From positions 1 through 64,000 of the forward strand of contig NZ_BLTG01000019.1 in assembly GCF_017312405.1 (NCBI RefSeq): a stretch of 64,000 bases of DNA, in the 5' to 3' direction. This DNA comes from Mycobacterium sp. PO1 (lineage in GTDB: Bacteria > Actinomycetota > Actinomycetes > Mycobacteriales > Mycobacteriaceae). Shown here in pieces: positions 58,001 to 64,000 of this stretch; positions within the stretch are counted from its first letter, which is position 1; every line of letters begins with the position of its first letter. The notes below the pieces were generated by a model, which was given only the letters and a program-made list of their open reading frames with translations, was not told the origin of the DNA and did no database searches. A program made the translations under genes and the position numbers.

Positions 58001-58172
58001 GGACACCTACGTCTATGTCTGCGGGGACGGCGCGCGCATGGCGCCCGCCGTCCGCGAGGCGTTCACGGACATCTACCGGTCCCGCACCGGTGCCGACGCG
58101 GAGGCTGCACAGCGGTGGCTCACCGGGTTGGTCGAATCCGATCGCTACGTCGAGGACGTCTGGGCCGGCTGA
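55020..58172 (+). CDS. Self-sufficient cytochrome P450-NADPH reductase fusion (CYP102-like)
   Basis: 1050 residues, the length of P450 BM3. P450 domain to ~465: ETLR (ExxR), PERF, and the heme-binding FGTGARSCIG with Cys near 399; the I-helix motif is AGQLTT instead of the common AGxET, so the acidic residue is missing. A linker leads to the FMN domain (VLHGSNLGT near 485, ASYNGQPTDDA) and the FAD/NADPH domain (RHYSIGSS, LVSAGTGVAPFCGFL near 900), ending in EDVWAG as BM3-type enzymes do. It likely hydroxylates fatty acids or similar lipids with NADPH and no partner protein. Divergent acyltransferase upstream. Confidence 0.93.
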   Translation: MQPGPSAPPELTDVASAEGPLPGPELLAGRPYALPIDLLAEVHGPLFYADFNGERKLYACSAELVEELCDETRFAKNLTASLARIRPLAGDGLFTAFYGESNWQKAHDVLLPGFSYAGLRTYHSAMLDINAQLISRWDAAAGHDAVDVSTDLQKLAMDTVALAGFGARFESFDVDGMAPIPASFTAALGEVFQNGVTPAFTGELTTLHTFFDELIAGHRSGRSDDVDDLLSVMLGHDANGAPLLEPDNVKNQIMTFLIAGQLTTSELMPNTLYNIVRHPAVLDRVRAEVDQVFGPDDDYLPSYDDIGKFEYLRQVINETLRLSPPVLQFDRMALSDTVIGGRYPVKKGEAVSVLTGALHRQPGWGDNVELFDPERFSPQRSQSRPASLFKPFGTGARSCIGRQFALHEATMAIARIVHRYRMIDSRHYVLQWDGPGSRRPVGFHVDLLRRTADERAVRPAPDAAGESRPTTAAATAVKAGTTLAVLHGSNLGTCRALAAQLAEEAADHRCLATVAPLDSAAGALPSADATLIVAASYNGQPTDDARAFMAWLNDPDASLSESPLFAVLGVGDHNWADTYQAIPQQIEERLTELGATALVPRASADTSGDLTGTVEEFSANFWTAVAQRFGDPDAAPVSDADEPLYELRTIVGPVTSAIDARFGVTPMTVLENTELVSDTAFGQAKRYVRIALPEGIEYHTGDHLTVLADNPPELVDTVIQLLEIEPDLRLSVNPRRNSRRLIALDREVSVRELLTHFVELRKPASRSQLTRLAATNPCAPERQRLEQLAAAAEPAVLSPLECLLEFPACEITGAQLLELLEPMTPRHYSIGSSSRLSPQVVGLVVSVLDAPARSGRGLFQGVASNHLAAAKPGQVVRARVDAARQAFRAGAEPTRNVILVSAGTGVAPFCGFLLDRLAAQQAGEPFAPALCFFGVRDPAVDYIFREQFEEGEALGVVRMRPAFSRAPQDGVRYVQDRIAADADDVWDMLGDPAKDTYVYVCGDGARMAPAVREAFTDIYRSRTGADAEAAQRWLTGLVESDRYVEDVWAG

Positions 58173-58181
58173 CCGACGCGG

Positions 58182-59663
58182 TCACCCGTCCGGCAGCCAT
58201 GTGGTGCGGCGCTGCCACTGCCATTCACTCCCCACGGGAACAGGCGCCGGGGGCCGGCGCCGGAACGCCCGGATCCCGAGAACACCGGCGAACGGCAGCA
58301 GTACCAGCGCGGGAAGCTGGTAGCGCCAGGAGAATTCGAACGCGGCGGAGAGGACGAGCATGGTGAGCGCCATCCCCAGGGCCAGCGCGATCGCCGACCG
58401 CACGCCGCTGGTGCGGGCCCGGCCCACTCCCAGCACAGCGGCCAGGGCGATGAGCCCGAACACCGCCAGCAGTGGCCCCGGCGTGTAACCGACGCTGAGT
58501 TGGTAGCCGCGCAGGAACGCGGCCAGGCCCGGCACGGTGGTCGGGTCGCGCCCGCTGAACTCCTGGGATGTTCGCCTGGTGAGGTCCTTGTCGGCGTTGG
58601 GGTACTCCAGCTGGAACTGCCAGCGGCTCACCGGCACGTCGCCTTCGGCGTCGGTGCGGGTGGGGCGGAAGCCTTTTCCGAAGTCCACCGCGACCGCCGC
58701 GGCGAAATCCAGGGGTTGCTGGCCGATCACGGTCCAGCCGAACTCCCGCTGCACCTGGTAGAGATCCGTGCCCGGCGGGAATCGGTCGCGGAACCCCTTC
58801 TCCCGCTGGATGTGGGCGTAGTCGTCGAGGCGCCGGCGATCGTCCAACGGCTCGGTGGGACAGGCCCGCTCGAGCAGCGCATCCAACTCGAGGGTGTCGC
58901 AGTCGGCGATCACCGCGGCACGCCCGTAGAGCACCTGGCTGGTGGTGCGGGTCAAACCCCACTTGCCGGTCTCGGCGTGGAAATAGGTCGCGTACCCTCC
59001 GAGCACCGCGCCACAGGCCAACACGAAGGCCACGATGCGCAGGCCGACGGTCCGCCAGCCGGGTGCGGTGCGCAGCAGCCGCCACGCGCCGCCGGCGATG
59101 AGCAGATAGCCGAGGATCGGAACCACCAGGGCCAGCGCCACCAGGCGCAGCATGACCGCCATTCCGACCAGCAACCCGGCCAGCGCCGCCCGGCGGGGGG
59201 TGGGGGCCCCGGTACCCAACAGCACCCACAGCAGTGCCACCAGCAGTACCTGTTGCCAGGCATCGGACATGATCAGCTGCTCGATCTGGATCTGATAGCC
59301 GTCGAGCAGCAGCGGTGCTGCGGCCGCCGCAGCCCACCAGCGGTTCACGCCGTAGCGCAGCGCCAGAGCCGACAGCGCGACGGCTGAGACGACCCCCGCG
59401 AGGTGCTGCACGGCGGTGACGAGCTCCAGTCCGCCGACCGCGAGCAGCGGAGTCAGGACGAACAGCTCGTATCCGATGGGGTTCAGACCGCTGGGATTGA
59501 ACTCCCCGAGGTTACCCAGGTAGCGGAACGAGTCGACGAACAACAGCGCGGGCTGGTAGGCGAACCAGGACAGCACCCGCAGAACCACACCGGCGAATAC
59601 CAGCGCGCTCAGCAGCCAGTGTCGGCGAATCAGCCCGCCGGCGCTGCCCAGGACGGCGACCAC
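58182..59663 (-). CDS. Polytopic membrane protein, GT-C glycosyltransferase-like
   Basis: 493 residues with about 11 membrane segments; the first loop has FVDSFRYLGNLGEFNPSGLN, where an Asp early in the first extracytoplasmic loop resembles GT-C enzymes that use polyprenyl-phosphate sugars. A large soluble loop (residues ~230-350) follows. It lies directly after the UDP-sulfoquinovose synthase homologue on the same strand (6-base gap), so it is likely the last transferase of this cluster. Exact activity unproven. Confidence 0.78.
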   Translation of the reverse strand: MVAVLGSAGGLIRRHWLLSALVFAGVVLRVLSWFAYQPALLFVDSFRYLGNLGEFNPSGLNPIGYELFVLTPLLAVGGLELVTAVQHLAGVVSAVALSALALRYGVNRWWAAAAAAPLLLDGYQIQIEQLIMSDAWQQVLLVALLWVLLGTGAPTPRRAALAGLLVGMAVMLRLVALALVVPILGYLLIAGGAWRLLRTAPGWRTVGLRIVAFVLACGAVLGGYATYFHAETGKWGLTRTTSQVLYGRAAVIADCDTLELDALLERACPTEPLDDRRRLDDYAHIQREKGFRDRFPPGTDLYQVQREFGWTVIGQQPLDFAAAVAVDFGKGFRPTRTDAEGDVPVSRWQFQLEYPNADKDLTRRTSQEFSGRDPTTVPGLAAFLRGYQLSVGYTPGPLLAVFGLIALAAVLGVGRARTSGVRSAIALALGMALTMLVLSAAFEFSWRYQLPALVLLPFAGVLGIRAFRRRPPAPVPVGSEWQWQRRTTWLPDG

Positions 59664-59668
59664 GCCGC

Positions 59669-60832
59669 TCAGTTGTTACCGGAGCTCGTCCACTGCACCG
59701 TCGGATACAGCTTCTCGGTGTCGACGCGGTGCTTGTTCTGCTCGACGATGGGGAACATCGACTCGATCAACACATCGGAGAGCAGGTGCGGGTCCAGACC
59801 GAGCTCGACGAGCCCGGTGTGTTTGACGTTGTAGTAGTGCTCCTGCAGCTCGATGCGGGGGTTGGTCAAATGCTCGATCTGCACCGGGCCCGGGAACTGC
59901 GCCGACACGACGTCGGCGATCTGGCGCACCGACTTCGACTCGGTCATCTGGTTGAACACCCGGAACTCGCCGCGCTCGGCGGGGTTCTCCACGGCCAGCC
60001 GGATGCATTCCACGGTGTCGCGGATGTCGATCAGACCCCTGATCTGGTTTCCGGTGCCGTACACCGTCAGCGGCTCGCCGAGCACCGCCTGGATGACGAA
60101 GCGGTTGAGAACCGTGCCGAACACGCTGTCGTAGTCGAAGCGGGTGGCCAGCCGCGGATCGAGCGCGGTCTGCGGCGTCGTCTGCCCGTAGACCACGCCC
60201 TGGTTGAGGTCGGTGGCCCGCAGACCCCAGGCCCGGCAGGTGAACTCCATGTTGTGCGAGTCGTGCACCTTGCTCAGGTGATAGAACGATCCGGGTCGTT
60301 TGGGGAACAGCACACGGTCCCTGCGCCCGTTGTGTTCCAGTTCCAGCCAGCCCTCTTCGATGTCGACGTTGGGCGTGCCGTACTCGCCCATCGTGCCGAG
60401 CTTGACCAGGTGGATGTCGCGGTCCAGCTCACCGATGCCGTACAGCAGGTTCAGCGTGCCGATGACATTGTTGTGCTGGGTGTAGACGGCGTGGGCGCGG
60501 TCGATCATCGAGTACGGCGCGGCACGCTGCTCGGCGAAGTGCACGACTGCGTCGGGGGCGAACTCGCGCAGCGTCGCATACACGAATTCGGCGTCGAGCA
60601 AATCACCCACGTAGGTGGCGAGCCGCTTTCCGGAGTGCTCCTCCCAGGCGGCCACGCGGGTGGTCAGGTCCTCGATCGGCACCAGGCTGCACACGCCGAG
60701 TTCGTCGTCGTAACCGCGCCGGGCGAAGTTGTCGAGCACTGCCACGTCATGTCCGCGATCGGACAGATGCAGTGCAGTGGGCCATCCGAGGTATCCGTCA
60801 CCGCCGAGCACGAGAACTCGCAAAACAGCCAT
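59669..60832 (-). CDS. UDP-sulfoquinovose synthase homologue (SQD1/SqdB family)
   Basis: 387 residues. Rossmann motif GGDGYLGWPTA at 10-20; KLGTMGEYGTPN with Thr147 and Glu150, Tyr184-x3-Lys188 in GSFYHLSKVHDSHN, and ATDLNQGVVYGQTT all match SQD1, which makes UDP-sulfoquinovose from UDP-glucose and sulfite. Family members carry the same TMGEYGT and YHLSKVHDSHN segments. The ATG at 60832 has AAAGGG immediately before it. Downstream are the GT-C protein and, divergently, the methyltransferase. Substrate specificity in this organism is not proven; other nucleotide-sugar modifications are possible. Confidence 0.9.
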   Translation of the reverse strand: MAVLRVLVLGGDGYLGWPTALHLSDRGHDVAVLDNFARRGYDDELGVCSLVPIEDLTTRVAAWEEHSGKRLATYVGDLLDAEFVYATLREFAPDAVVHFAEQRAAPYSMIDRAHAVYTQHNNVIGTLNLLYGIGELDRDIHLVKLGTMGEYGTPNVDIEEGWLELEHNGRRDRVLFPKRPGSFYHLSKVHDSHNMEFTCRAWGLRATDLNQGVVYGQTTPQTALDPRLATRFDYDSVFGTVLNRFVIQAVLGEPLTVYGTGNQIRGLIDIRDTVECIRLAVENPAERGEFRVFNQMTESKSVRQIADVVSAQFPGPVQIEHLTNPRIELQEHYYNVKHTGLVELGLDPHLLSDVLIESMFPIVEQNKHRVDTEKLYPTVQWTSSGNN

Positions 60833-60922
60833 CCCTTTCGCCGCTGGTGAACCTGAGCCTAAGACACGGGCACAACCACGTGCACAATTGCGGCAACACG
60901 CGCGATTCACAGGGAGGGTCAT

Positions 60923-61642
60923 ATGGCCGAGGACCGGGGGGCGTTCACAGCGGCCACGGGCCGTCAACTCGAGGCCGCCGGACGTGACAAGCCGCGGTAC
61001 CGCCGCTACCAGTACGACCTGATCGCCCCGCACTGCGGCCGCACGATCCTCGAGGTCGGCGCCGGTCTCGGCGAGTTCGCCGAGCAGTTCGGCGACGTCG
61101 ACCGGCTGGTGTTGACCGATGTCGACCCCGGCGCCGTCGAACTGATGGCGCGGCGCTTCGCCGGGCGGCCCGAGGTGCAGACCCGGACGTTGGCGCTGGG
61201 CGTGGCACCGGAGCTCGACGAGCCGGTCGCCTCCGTGGTCGCGATCAACGTGCTCGAGCACATCGAGGACGACGCGGGCGCACTGCGCTCGCTGGCCACC
61301 GCGGTGCAGCCGGGCGGCAGCATCGTGCTGTGGGTGCCCGGCTACCAGCAGCTCTACGGGGAGTTCGACCGCAAGGTCGGCCACGTGCGCCGGTACACAC
61401 CGTCGACGTTGGCGAGCGCCGTGCGGCGCGCCGGCCTGGACGTCGAGCTGGTCAAGCCGGTCAATCTCCTCGGCGGCATCGCGTGGTGGCTGACGGTGCG
61501 CCGGGGTGGTTCGACGTCCCCGGATTCGAAACTCGTGGCGGTGTTCGACCGCTTCGTCGTTCCGGTGACGCGCGCGCTGGAGCGGGTGGTGCGCCCGCCC
61601 TTCGGGCAATCGGTGCTGTGCGTGGCCCGGGTCCGGGCGTGA
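60923..61642 (+). CDS. SAM-dependent methyltransferase
   Basis: 239 residues. The SAM-binding motif ILEVGAGLGEFAEQF, a VLTDVDPGAVELM acidic strand and VVAINVLEHIEDD are clear class I methyltransferase motifs. The C-terminal part (residues 150-200) has a hydrophobic stretch. Because it sits between the sulfoquinovose synthase and GtrA, a sugar or lipid acceptor is plausible. The TGA overlaps the GTG of the GtrA gene. Confidence 0.88.
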   Translation: MAEDRGAFTAATGRQLEAAGRDKPRYRRYQYDLIAPHCGRTILEVGAGLGEFAEQFGDVDRLVLTDVDPGAVELMARRFAGRPEVQTRTLALGVAPELDEPVASVVAINVLEHIEDDAGALRSLATAVQPGGSIVLWVPGYQQLYGEFDRKVGHVRRYTPSTLASAVRRAGLDVELVKPVNLLGGIAWWLTVRRGGSTSPDSKLVAVFDRFVVPVTRALERVVRPPFGQSVLCVARVRA

Positions 61643-62103
61643 GCCCGGGTCTGCGCCGTCACCGCGTCCGGCTGTGGGGCCGCTACACCGGCGCCTCGGT
61701 CATCGCCGGCCTCATCAGTGAGGCGGTCTTCCTGCTCACCTACTGGCTGGCCGGGGCGCCGCTGCTGGCCAGCGTGCTCGCATTCGTCGCCGGTGCGGTC
61801 CCCAACTACCTGATGAACCGGTACTGGGCGTGGCAGCAGCGGGGCCGCCCGCACCACCGCAGGGAGGTGTTGCCGTATGCCGTCATCGTCATCGTCACCG
61901 CCCTCACCGCGATCCTGGTCACCACCGCCGCCGACAACTGGGTGCGCGAGCACGTCGACTCGCATGCCTGGCAGGTCGTCCTCGTGGGAGCGTCGTTCCT
62001 GGGTACCTACGGCGCGATGTTCGTGCTGAAGTTCGTGCTGTTCGACCGGTTCATCTTCGTCGACCGCCGCGCACGTACTCCCGGAACCACGTCCGCACCA
62101 TGA
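61639..62103 (+). CDS. GtrA-like membrane flippase
   Basis: 154 residues from GTG 61639 (overlapping the methyltransferase stop). Four hydrophobic segments and the GtrA signature GAVPNYLMNRYWAW, then FLGTYGAMFVLKFVLFDRFIF. GtrA proteins are thought to move undecaprenyl/decaprenyl-phosphate sugars across the membrane. Its 3-prime 53 bases overlap the convergent GT2 gene, which would supply the lipid-linked sugar. Confidence 0.92.
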   Translation: MSPGLRRHRVRLWGRYTGASVIAGLISEAVFLLTYWLAGAPLLASVLAFVAGAVPNYLMNRYWAWQQRGRPHHRREVLPYAVIVIVTALTAILVTTAADNWVREHVDSHAWQVVLVGASFLGTYGAMFVLKFVLFDRFIFVDRRARTPGTTSAP

Positions 62104-62842
62104 CGCGGGCGTAGTTCGCGCCGTAGACGAGGTTGGCGCCCTTCTTGCTCGCCCCGTGTGCGCGCAGGCGCATCGTCATCGGCACCTCGGCCACGCGTGC
62201 GCCCCGGGCGGCGACCCCGACCAGCAACTCCGAGGACTGGTACTGGGGCTCGGTCAGCGTCACCGACCGCGCCAGCTCGGCGCGCATCGCCCGGAAGCCG
62301 AACGAGGTGTCGGTGATGCGGCGCCACGTCAGCAGGCTGGCCAGTACCGCGAACACCCGCACGCCCAGCCAGCGGAAGCGGCTGTCGGATTCGTGGTGGC
62401 CCAGCCGGCGCGACCCGGTCACGAAATCCGCGCGGCCGTCGAGCAGCGGCGTCACCAGGGTCTCCAGTTCGGCGCCGTCGTACTGACCGTCGGCGTCGGT
62501 GGTCACCACGAAACGCGCCCCGTGCCGGGCGGCCAGCCGGTAGCCCAGCCGCAGCGCCGCGCCCTGGCCGCGGTTGCGGGGTGCGACGCAGGTGTAGGCG
62601 CCGTGCGCACGCGCCACCTCGGCGGTGGCGTCGGTCGCACCGTCGACGACGACCAGGACGTCCACCGGCATTCCGCAGCACCGTTTCGGCATCTCGGTCA
62701 GCACCGCGCCGATCCCGTCGGCCTCGTTGTACGCGGCGATCACCACGACCAGTTCGGCCAACTCCAGGCTCGGATAATGCCGGTCGAACTCCGCGACCGC
62801 ACGCGTGTCGACATCGTCGGGGTAGTCGGCGAGCGGGGTCAT
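62051..62842 (-). CDS. Family 2 glycosyltransferase, polyprenyl-phosphate sugar synthase-like
   Basis: 263 residues from ATG 62842 (MTPLADYPDDVDTRAVAEF). The GT-A motifs are VVIAAYNEADGIG, VDGATDATAE and the catalytic DADGQYDG, followed by GSRRLGHHESDSRFRWLG as in DPM1/GtrB-type transferases; no C-terminal membrane helices, so it is the soluble type. It would load a sugar on decaprenyl phosphate for GtrA. Its start overlaps the stop of the epimerase gene by four bases, and its end overlaps GtrA by 53 bases. Confidence 0.9.
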   Translation of the reverse strand: MTPLADYPDDVDTRAVAEFDRHYPSLELAELVVVIAAYNEADGIGAVLTEMPKRCCGMPVDVLVVVDGATDATAEVARAHGAYTCVAPRNRGQGAALRLGYRLAARHGARFVVTTDADGQYDGAELETLVTPLLDGRADFVTGSRRLGHHESDSRFRWLGVRVFAVLASLLTWRRITDTSFGFRAMRAELARSVTLTEPQYQSSELLVGVAARGARVAEVPMTMRLRAHGASKKGANLVYGANYARVMVRTWFREYVRGGRRR

Positions 62843-63777
62843 GCCGTGCCGACCGTGTCGAGGAAGTACCGCCACGTGCCGGCCAGTCCGTCGGCCAGCG
62901 CGACGCTGGGGCGGTAGCCGATCGCCTCCGCGCTGTGTGACACGTCGACGACGACGGCGGGCATCTCGCCGCGCTGGGCGGCGACGTGTTCGGTGGGCAG
63001 CGGCCGGCCGGTGACGGTGCGGACGGTGTCGACGAGTTCGAGGACCGACACCGACCTGCCGGCGCCGACGATCGCGGTGCCGCTGTAGCGGCCCTGCCGG
63101 GCGAGCAGCACCGCGCGCGCCACGTCGTCGACGTGGACCAGGTCGCGACGCTGGGTGCCATCGCCGTAGATGGTGACGGTGGAGCCGTCCAGGGCCGCAC
63201 GCATCAGCCGCGGCACCAAGCTGTCCTTGAGCGCCATCCCCGGCCCGTAGACGTTGCTGAAGCGCAACGCGCAGGTCGTCATCCCGTAGGCCCCGGCGTA
63301 CCCGGACATCAGCATCTCGCAGGCGGCCTTCGTGGCGCCGTAGGGCGTCAGCGGGCGCAACGGCAACCGCTCGGTGATCGTCGCCTCACCGACGTCGCCC
63401 ACGACGGCGTTGGTCGAGGCCAGCAGAAACTGGCCGACGTCACGGATGCGGGCCAACTCGAGCAACTCCTGGGTGACGGCGACGTTGTCGGCATACGTCG
63501 GCGCGGGCCGCTGCACGGACTGCAACACCGAGGTCGCCGCAGCGAGATGGACGATCGCGGCGGTGCCCGGTGCCACCGCGTCGTCGCGCACGCCCGCGTC
63601 GGTCAGATCACCGACGACATAGCGCACGCCGTCGAGCGGACTGCGGGGCGGCGTGCGGTCCACGACGGTGACGCCCGCCCCGGCGTCCAGCAGCGCCTTC
63701 ACCACCGCCGCACCGATGAAGCCGCAACCTCCGGTGACAAGCACCCGTCCCTGCTGTTGTGCACCCACGGCGGTCAA
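62839..63777 (-). CDS. NAD-dependent epimerase/dehydratase (UDP-glucose 4-epimerase-like)
   Basis: 312 residues from TTG 63777; GTG 63768 is an alternative giving GAQQQGRVLVTGGCGFIG. The dinucleotide motif TGGCGFIGAAVV and YGATKAACE (YxxxK) of extended SDRs are present, plus the STNAVVGD segment. It probably interconverts UDP-sugars for the neighbouring GT2 and sulfoquinovose synthase. Same strand and overlap with GT2 suggest joint expression. Confidence 0.88.
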   Translation of the reverse strand: MTAVGAQQQGRVLVTGGCGFIGAAVVKALLDAGAGVTVVDRTPPRSPLDGVRYVVGDLTDAGVRDDAVAPGTAAIVHLAAATSVLQSVQRPAPTYADNVAVTQELLELARIRDVGQFLLASTNAVVGDVGEATITERLPLRPLTPYGATKAACEMLMSGYAGAYGMTTCALRFSNVYGPGMALKDSLVPRLMRAALDGSTVTIYGDGTQRRDLVHVDDVARAVLLARQGRYSGTAIVGAGRSVSVLELVDTVRTVTGRPLPTEHVAAQRGEMPAVVVDVSHSAEAIGYRPSVALADGLAGTWRYFLDTVGTA

Positions 63778-63789
63778 CTTAGCGTGACG

Positions 63790-63999
63790 TCATCCGGCGC
63801 GACGGCGCAGATGCTCCTCCTTGGCGTCGCGCACCACCCGATCAGGTGCCAGGAACGCACGCCCGATTTCGGCGGCCTGCTGCAGCCCCTCGTCGCGCAC
63901 TGCCGAATTGTGTTCCCCCTCAACGTCGTAGATGAGATGGCTGGTCACATCCGTGACACCGCAGTAGGCGAAGGTGCCGACGTCGATCTGGGTCCTCAT
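63790..63999 (-). CDS. Hypothetical protein, possibly C-terminal part of a gene beyond the window
   Basis: 69 codons from ATG 63999, at the window edge; the real start may lie further upstream. DVTSHLIYDVEGEHNSAVRD and a basic tail KEEHLRRRAG are visible, with no family recognised. It is convergent with nothing and sits 12 bases upstream of the epimerase start region on the same strand, so it could belong to that transcript. Confidence 0.5.
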   Translation of the reverse strand: MRTQIDVGTFAYCGVTDVTSHLIYDVEGEHNSAVRDEGLQQAAEIGRAFLAPDRVVRDAKEEHLRRRAG

Positions 64000-64000
64000 C

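Overview
The window is GC-rich chromosomal DNA from an actinobacterium, most likely a rapid-growing mycobacterium (Mycolicibacterium type). The signs are a DUF222/HNH protein, DUF4333 lipoprotein, cutinase-like secreted esterases, an LLM-class flavin oxidoreductase, a very long CtpH/CtpI-like P-type ATPase, a DUF3516-type helicase, many GTG/TTG starts, ATGA/GTGA stop-start overlaps and SigF-like promoter candidates. I see no rRNA, tRNA, CRISPR array, IS element or prophage. The species cannot be fixed from sequence alone.

Layout. 0-17 kb: a partial DUF222 gene preceded by four small hairpin repeats; a membrane protein; a secreted Pro/Gly-rich protein; a coupled set (amber-interrupted SDR, NmrA-like protein, HSL-type esterase) next to a frameshifted LuxR-family ATPase regulator; a coupled amidohydrolase-SDR pair followed by a COG0523 GTPase; DUF2237, DUF4333, MOSC, MscS, Nudix, cutinase and DJ-1/PfpI genes; a frameshifted DUF3140 gene. 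17-31 kb: phospholipase D-like protein, MFS exporter, acyltransferase, class III aminotransferase and DUF3516 helicase (CTG start overlapping the upstream stop), histidine phosphatase, the coupled EamA-transhydrogenase-thioesterase set, second cutinase, FAD monooxygenase. 31-39.5 kb: dicarboxylate symporter, autoregulated TetR with tandem operators, HicB-like protein, SDR, and a P-type ATPase operon whose two flanking small membrane proteins resemble each other.

39.7-48.7 kb: hypothetical, SHOCT, TesB, two DUF202 genes, an enoyl-CoA hydratase, then the most interesting locus: a PAS-GAF-SpoIIE phosphatase, a cobalamin-binding protein carrying the W-x9-EH signature of the CarH/LitR photoreceptors but no DNA-binding domain, and a STAS antagonist, all with overlapping stop and start codons. 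This looks like a B12 (possibly light-sensing) input into a partner-switching sigma-factor pathway. 48.7-58.2 kb: a DHA2 MFS pump and its CTG-started TetR repressor with three shared operators, an LLM oxidoreductase, a FUSC-type membrane protein, nitroreductase, an internally deleted SDR remnant, and an acyltransferase divergent from a self-sufficient P450-reductase fusion of the CYP102 type.

58.2-64 kb: a surface-glycan cluster: GT-C membrane protein, a clear UDP-sulfoquinovose synthase homologue, methyltransferase, GtrA flippase, polyprenyl-phosphate GT2 and a UDP-sugar epimerase. Together they outline a lipid-linked sugar route that could carry sulfoquinovose or a related sugar to the outside of the membrane.
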